A DNA stretch of 64,000 bases, from contig NC_089221.1 of assembly GCF_963924675.1 (NCBI RefSeq), forward strand, positions 86,982,296 through 87,046,295, read 5' to 3'. The DNA comes from Phocoena phocoena (Eukaryota > Chordata > Mammalia > Artiodactyla > Phocoenidae). The translations under genes and the position numbers were made by a program. Shown piece by piece: positions 60,651 through 64,000 of this stretch; position 1 is the first letter of the stretch; each line of letters starts with the position of its first letter. The notes beneath the pieces were generated by a model. That model saw only the letters and a list, made by a program, of their open reading frames with translations, was not told the DNA's origin and did no database searches.

Positions 60651-63029
60651 CAGAATAATAGTATTCAAAAGACAGAAAGCCAATATCTGTCTCTGAAGTC
60701 TACACCGGAGAAACCCAGTAAACTTCTCAAGCCAAAGTTTTAAGACTCTGTTGAAAAATCAGCATGTATCCAAAACATGATGAACAACAGCCCTGGAGAA
60801 CATTTCTAAAGAGCAGTGTTAGGATTAAGGGTAATAGAACCTGAGACAAAGGTGAGAGGAAGACGGTAGCAGCTGCAATATTCTTAGAGCTATAGGGGCC
60901 AGATAAAGAATCAATGGATATGTATTAAGAAGATGCAGATTCCTCACCATACAGGAGAATATTTTTAGAAAATTGGTCTATTCAACAATAAAATGACCTG
61001 ATTCAAGCACTGAATTTCTTATCACTTGTAGTATATGAAACATATAATGGATGACCACTTGCCAGAGATACTGACATTGATAATTTCTACTTTAGGTGGG
61101 TAAGCAAGGTTATGTCTTAGGTCAACTCCAACTCAAAACTTCTATGATTATTTCAAGTGAAAGGGAAAAATCTTTTAGATTTGATGAACTCACACTAACA
61201 TGTATAAGTATCTCAGATAAATGCTTGCTGGCCAGCTGGGTCCAAGAATAAACTCTTTCTTTTTATTACATGCAATGACTATTTAAAAACATTTCAGCAT
61301 CTGATAGTGGTTCATACCCACAGAACAGTCATTCTTGAATTAATGTGATATTGCTGTAAGGGCTTATTTTGAAGGGGAGAAAAAAATACACACACACACA
61401 CACGCGCGCACACACACACATTCTTCTGGGAATAAGGTAATAAACTACAGTACTTTTCTGTCACCAAAATCGGTGGTGCCAATAATAAGAACTTGCCCTT
61501 CTCAAGCTAATCTAATAGCAGATATTCTTGTTTTATTTCAAATTCATATATGAATAAAATAATAGGGATTCACATGTACAAACAGGTCGGAAATATGTCA
61601 AGCAGTTCCATAAATCTAAGTCAGATTTTCTACATGACAAATAACCACTATCAATCTCATGCTAAGTGGGTGCTTAAATTTTCAGAAATCAAAACAATTG
61701 AAAAATAAAATCAATCATCATAAAAATCAGAGCTATAGTTCATCAGTCATGAGATGTCAGAAGGTCCCATATTTCCATAACTCCATTCAACCTGAAATAA
61801 TCGGAGACAGTGAAAATAAGTTATAAAATACATAAATGTCACTTTCACTTCCCTAGTGTTTTGAACCTGGAAAAATTCAGATACAGAGAATCCATTCTGA
61901 TATTTTATCCAAAACAGTCAACCTCTGCATCACTAGTTTGACAGCAAAAGAGGAGGAAAAAAATCACTAAGACTACACAACCTGATCTATTTTGTAAGGA
62001 TCCAATTAATCCAGTGACCACGTCATACTCTGGTTTCTAGTAGCAAAATTAATACTCCTTGTTTCAAAGTGATCCATACACTGCATGTGAATGAACCTAA
62101 TCTCTTTCTTCTTTTTTTATATTTTGTAATGTAGAACTTGGGAACAAATCTATACATTTTTTCATTAAAATTATATTTCAGTAATTATTTACTCCCACAT
62201 TGGAATTTCAGTCTATATACTCTGTCTCCTCCATCTACTTCTTGCCAATTTATGAATGAACAATTTTTGCAGATTTAGTATCTCTGTGTGAAGTTACTCT
62301 CTCTGTGGTTTACATTTCAGCTGTTAGCAAGTGAGTACCAGAGACAGCTCAATCTGATGCCAACTTTGGCAGGAGTGAACTTAAGCTGTTTTCCGACATA
62401 CTTGACTCTGATAGACTCTTTTTCTCTGTTTATTTGTATCCTGAGATACATGGGCATCAACAAAAGGGGAATTTAACTTTTTCCTTTATTTGAGTCTTCA
62501 TTTACATTTGCAATAGCAGGGACTAATTGCATCTCAAACCATATTCCGTATCTCAATCTTTTTCCTTCTATCTCTCATTAAAATACCTCTAAGCTATTGC
62601 TAGTTCACAATGACCTTCTGCTCCTAGACCTTGATCTGCAGGGAATGTGGATAGAACTGCTTTGGATTGGCACAAAATATACATTTGAAACATTGCCGAA
62701 TAACCAGAGACAGAGGTACTAAAGCAGATGATGTGTAAGCAGGTGCTTTTCAGGCCTCAGTGACAGCATTAGGAGCTCTGGTTGGAACCAATCTTTGCTC
62801 TGCCAGTTCCCCCACAGTGCACAATGAAGCATATTCTTTTGCTTTCCAACAGAAGTGTAATGGTGGAAGCATGTTTTATATTTTATAAACTGGAATAAGT
62901 TTGAGACTCCTTACCCAGAATTATACAATCTGCTGAACACTTGTTTTGGTGCCTAGTCCATGCCCATGCAGTTTTAGTTGATTTTAACAGCATCCCTGTT
63001 TTGCTACTTGGAAAATACAGCTCATAAGA
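60651..63029. other. Unassigned AT-rich DNA
   Basis: No gene or named repeat recognised apart from the CA/CG microsatellite at 61388-61420. Confidence 0.5.
61388..61420 (+). repeat. (CA)n(CG)3(CA)n alternating purine-pyrimidine run
   Basis: An uninterrupted alternating run with a cgcgcg core inside CA repeats, a sequence class prone to Z-DNA. Confidence 0.93.
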
Positions 63030-63400
63030 ATTGTATTAGTTTTTTATTGCTGATATAACAAATTACCACAAATTTAGTAACTTAAAACAACACAAATGTA
63101 TTATCTTATATTTCTGTAGGTTAGAAGTTCAGCACAGTTCTCACTGAGCTAAAATCAAGGTGTTGGCAGGGCCGTGTTCCCTTCTGGAGGGCCTATTCTC
63201 TGATTCTCTTCTTCTCCCTCTCTTTGGCAGTTTTAAGGACTCTTGCGATTACATTCTACCCCCGCCCCTCCAGACAGTCCAGGATAATTACCCTGTCTGG
63301 CAGTTTAGCAACCTTAATGCCATCCAGAAGGTTACCTTCCTTTTTCATGTACTGCAATATACTCACAAGTTCATCTTTGGAAGGCCATTATTCTGCCTAC
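63030..63400 (-). repeat. MLT1-type LTR fragment, antisense
   Basis: The plus strand starts attgtattagttttttattg, runs through ttaccacaaatttagtaact, aaaatcaaggtgttggcagg and ttctggagggcctattctct, and fades after about 63360. This is the reverse complement of the 3' half of an MLT1 LTR. Confidence 0.78.
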
Positions 63401-64000
63401 CTTAGCCATGTTTATCAATATGTTTCCCCTATCCTTGGAAGAATTGCTTCATATATGATTTTAATCACTAATTATTTATTTTTTACAAAATAATTATATG
63501 ATAATAAAATTATATATCATTTATTTCATATTTCTAGTTGGTAATACTAACAAAAAGATGGTCCACAGTTTCCTTTTGGCTAATATAGCTCATAGGGAGC
63601 ATAAGAAGGGAAAATCAGAGAGGAGAGCTTATAGAATTATGGTACAATTCCTTCCTTTAACCAATATCTATACCTTTTAATTCTCAGGTAACAGAATGGA
63701 GCTTTTCAAATTCATACACTTTAGTTCCCAAGAACTGTCATAGAATTTCTGGTGACAGCAAACATTCTTGGAAAACTAAAACCGTGCTGATTCTCAAAAT
63801 AGTGTTGCGTTTAAGTGTGCCACATACAGGTAAAGAATTTAGAAACTATGCCCAATTCCAGGAAGCTTCCTTATTACTCATTCATTTTATTTTTTACATA
63901 CAAAGACTTATTCCTATGTAGCAAATAAATACATACTAAAGGTAACTTTTTTTTCATACTCATTATTAGTGCTTAAGGATCAATTTAAAACATTAGGAAT
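63401..64000. other. Unassigned AT-rich DNA
   Basis: No gene or named repeat recognised up to the window edge. Confidence 0.5.

Noticed and set aside
1..64000. A novel multi-gene system (defence, biosynthetic or similar)
   Set aside because: No functional protein-coding gene could be supported anywhere. The only recognisable coding content is decayed L1, and the rest is repeats and unassigned intergenic DNA.

Overview
The window is eukaryotic, AT-rich, non-coding mammalian DNA. Its SINE content points to a cetacean (whale or dolphin). Four tRNA-derived SINEs close to the CHR-2 type (gcttccctggtggcgcagtgg head, gaggcccgcgtaccgc before the A-tail) and three longer CHR-1-type copies are present. 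CHR SINEs belong to whales, hippos and ruminants, and well-preserved CHR-2 copies are typical of whales. I see no BovB or BovA2 that would suggest a ruminant. No host gene, exon, tRNA, rRNA or CRISPR array could be supported. Every open frame with recognisable protein similarity is a LINE-1 relic; the others are chance frames, microsatellite translations or repeat shadows. || Layout. 1-3235: unassigned AT-rich DNA. 3236-9245: a patchwork of ancient L2 and L1M fossils, one L2 being split by a CHR-2 SINE at 3752-3961. 9246-12742: mostly unassigned, with a CHR-2 at 12136. 12762-15013: a 5'-truncated, fairly young L1 with two successive L1 3' ends inside one target-site duplication. 15033-18840: unassigned DNA with MLT1, MER5 and CHR-1 fragments and a compound microsatellite. 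18841-21130: an unidentified stretch with weak protein-like texture, broken by a short inverted SINE. 21325-24700: MER5, MIR, CHR-1 and L2 remnants. 24701-27360: the longest stretch without visible repeats. 27365-39145: MIR, L2, L1M and hAT relics with several microsatellites, including a TA/GA junction at 35436-35529, and a MIR-rich block at 37215-37950. 39165-45375: an almost full-length minus-strand L1 (L1-B) with a CHR-2 inside ORF2. 45376-53721: unassigned DNA with CHR-1, L2, MIR and an MLT1-like LTR. 53738-60634: a full-length plus-strand L1 (L1-C) with a perfect 16-bp target-site duplication. 60651-64000: unassigned DNA with a CA/CG microsatellite and an MLT1 LTR. || How the parts relate. 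The window is a layered record of retrotransposition. Old L2/MIR and L1M elements are cut by L1-family elements, and these are in turn cut by CHR SINEs, which rely on the L1 machinery in trans (their target-site duplications and A-tails fit L1 endonuclease priming). All three L1 copies are inactive through stops and frameshifts. Repeat family names are from my recognition of consensus-like motifs, not from a database search; boundaries of ancient elements are good to tens of bases only.
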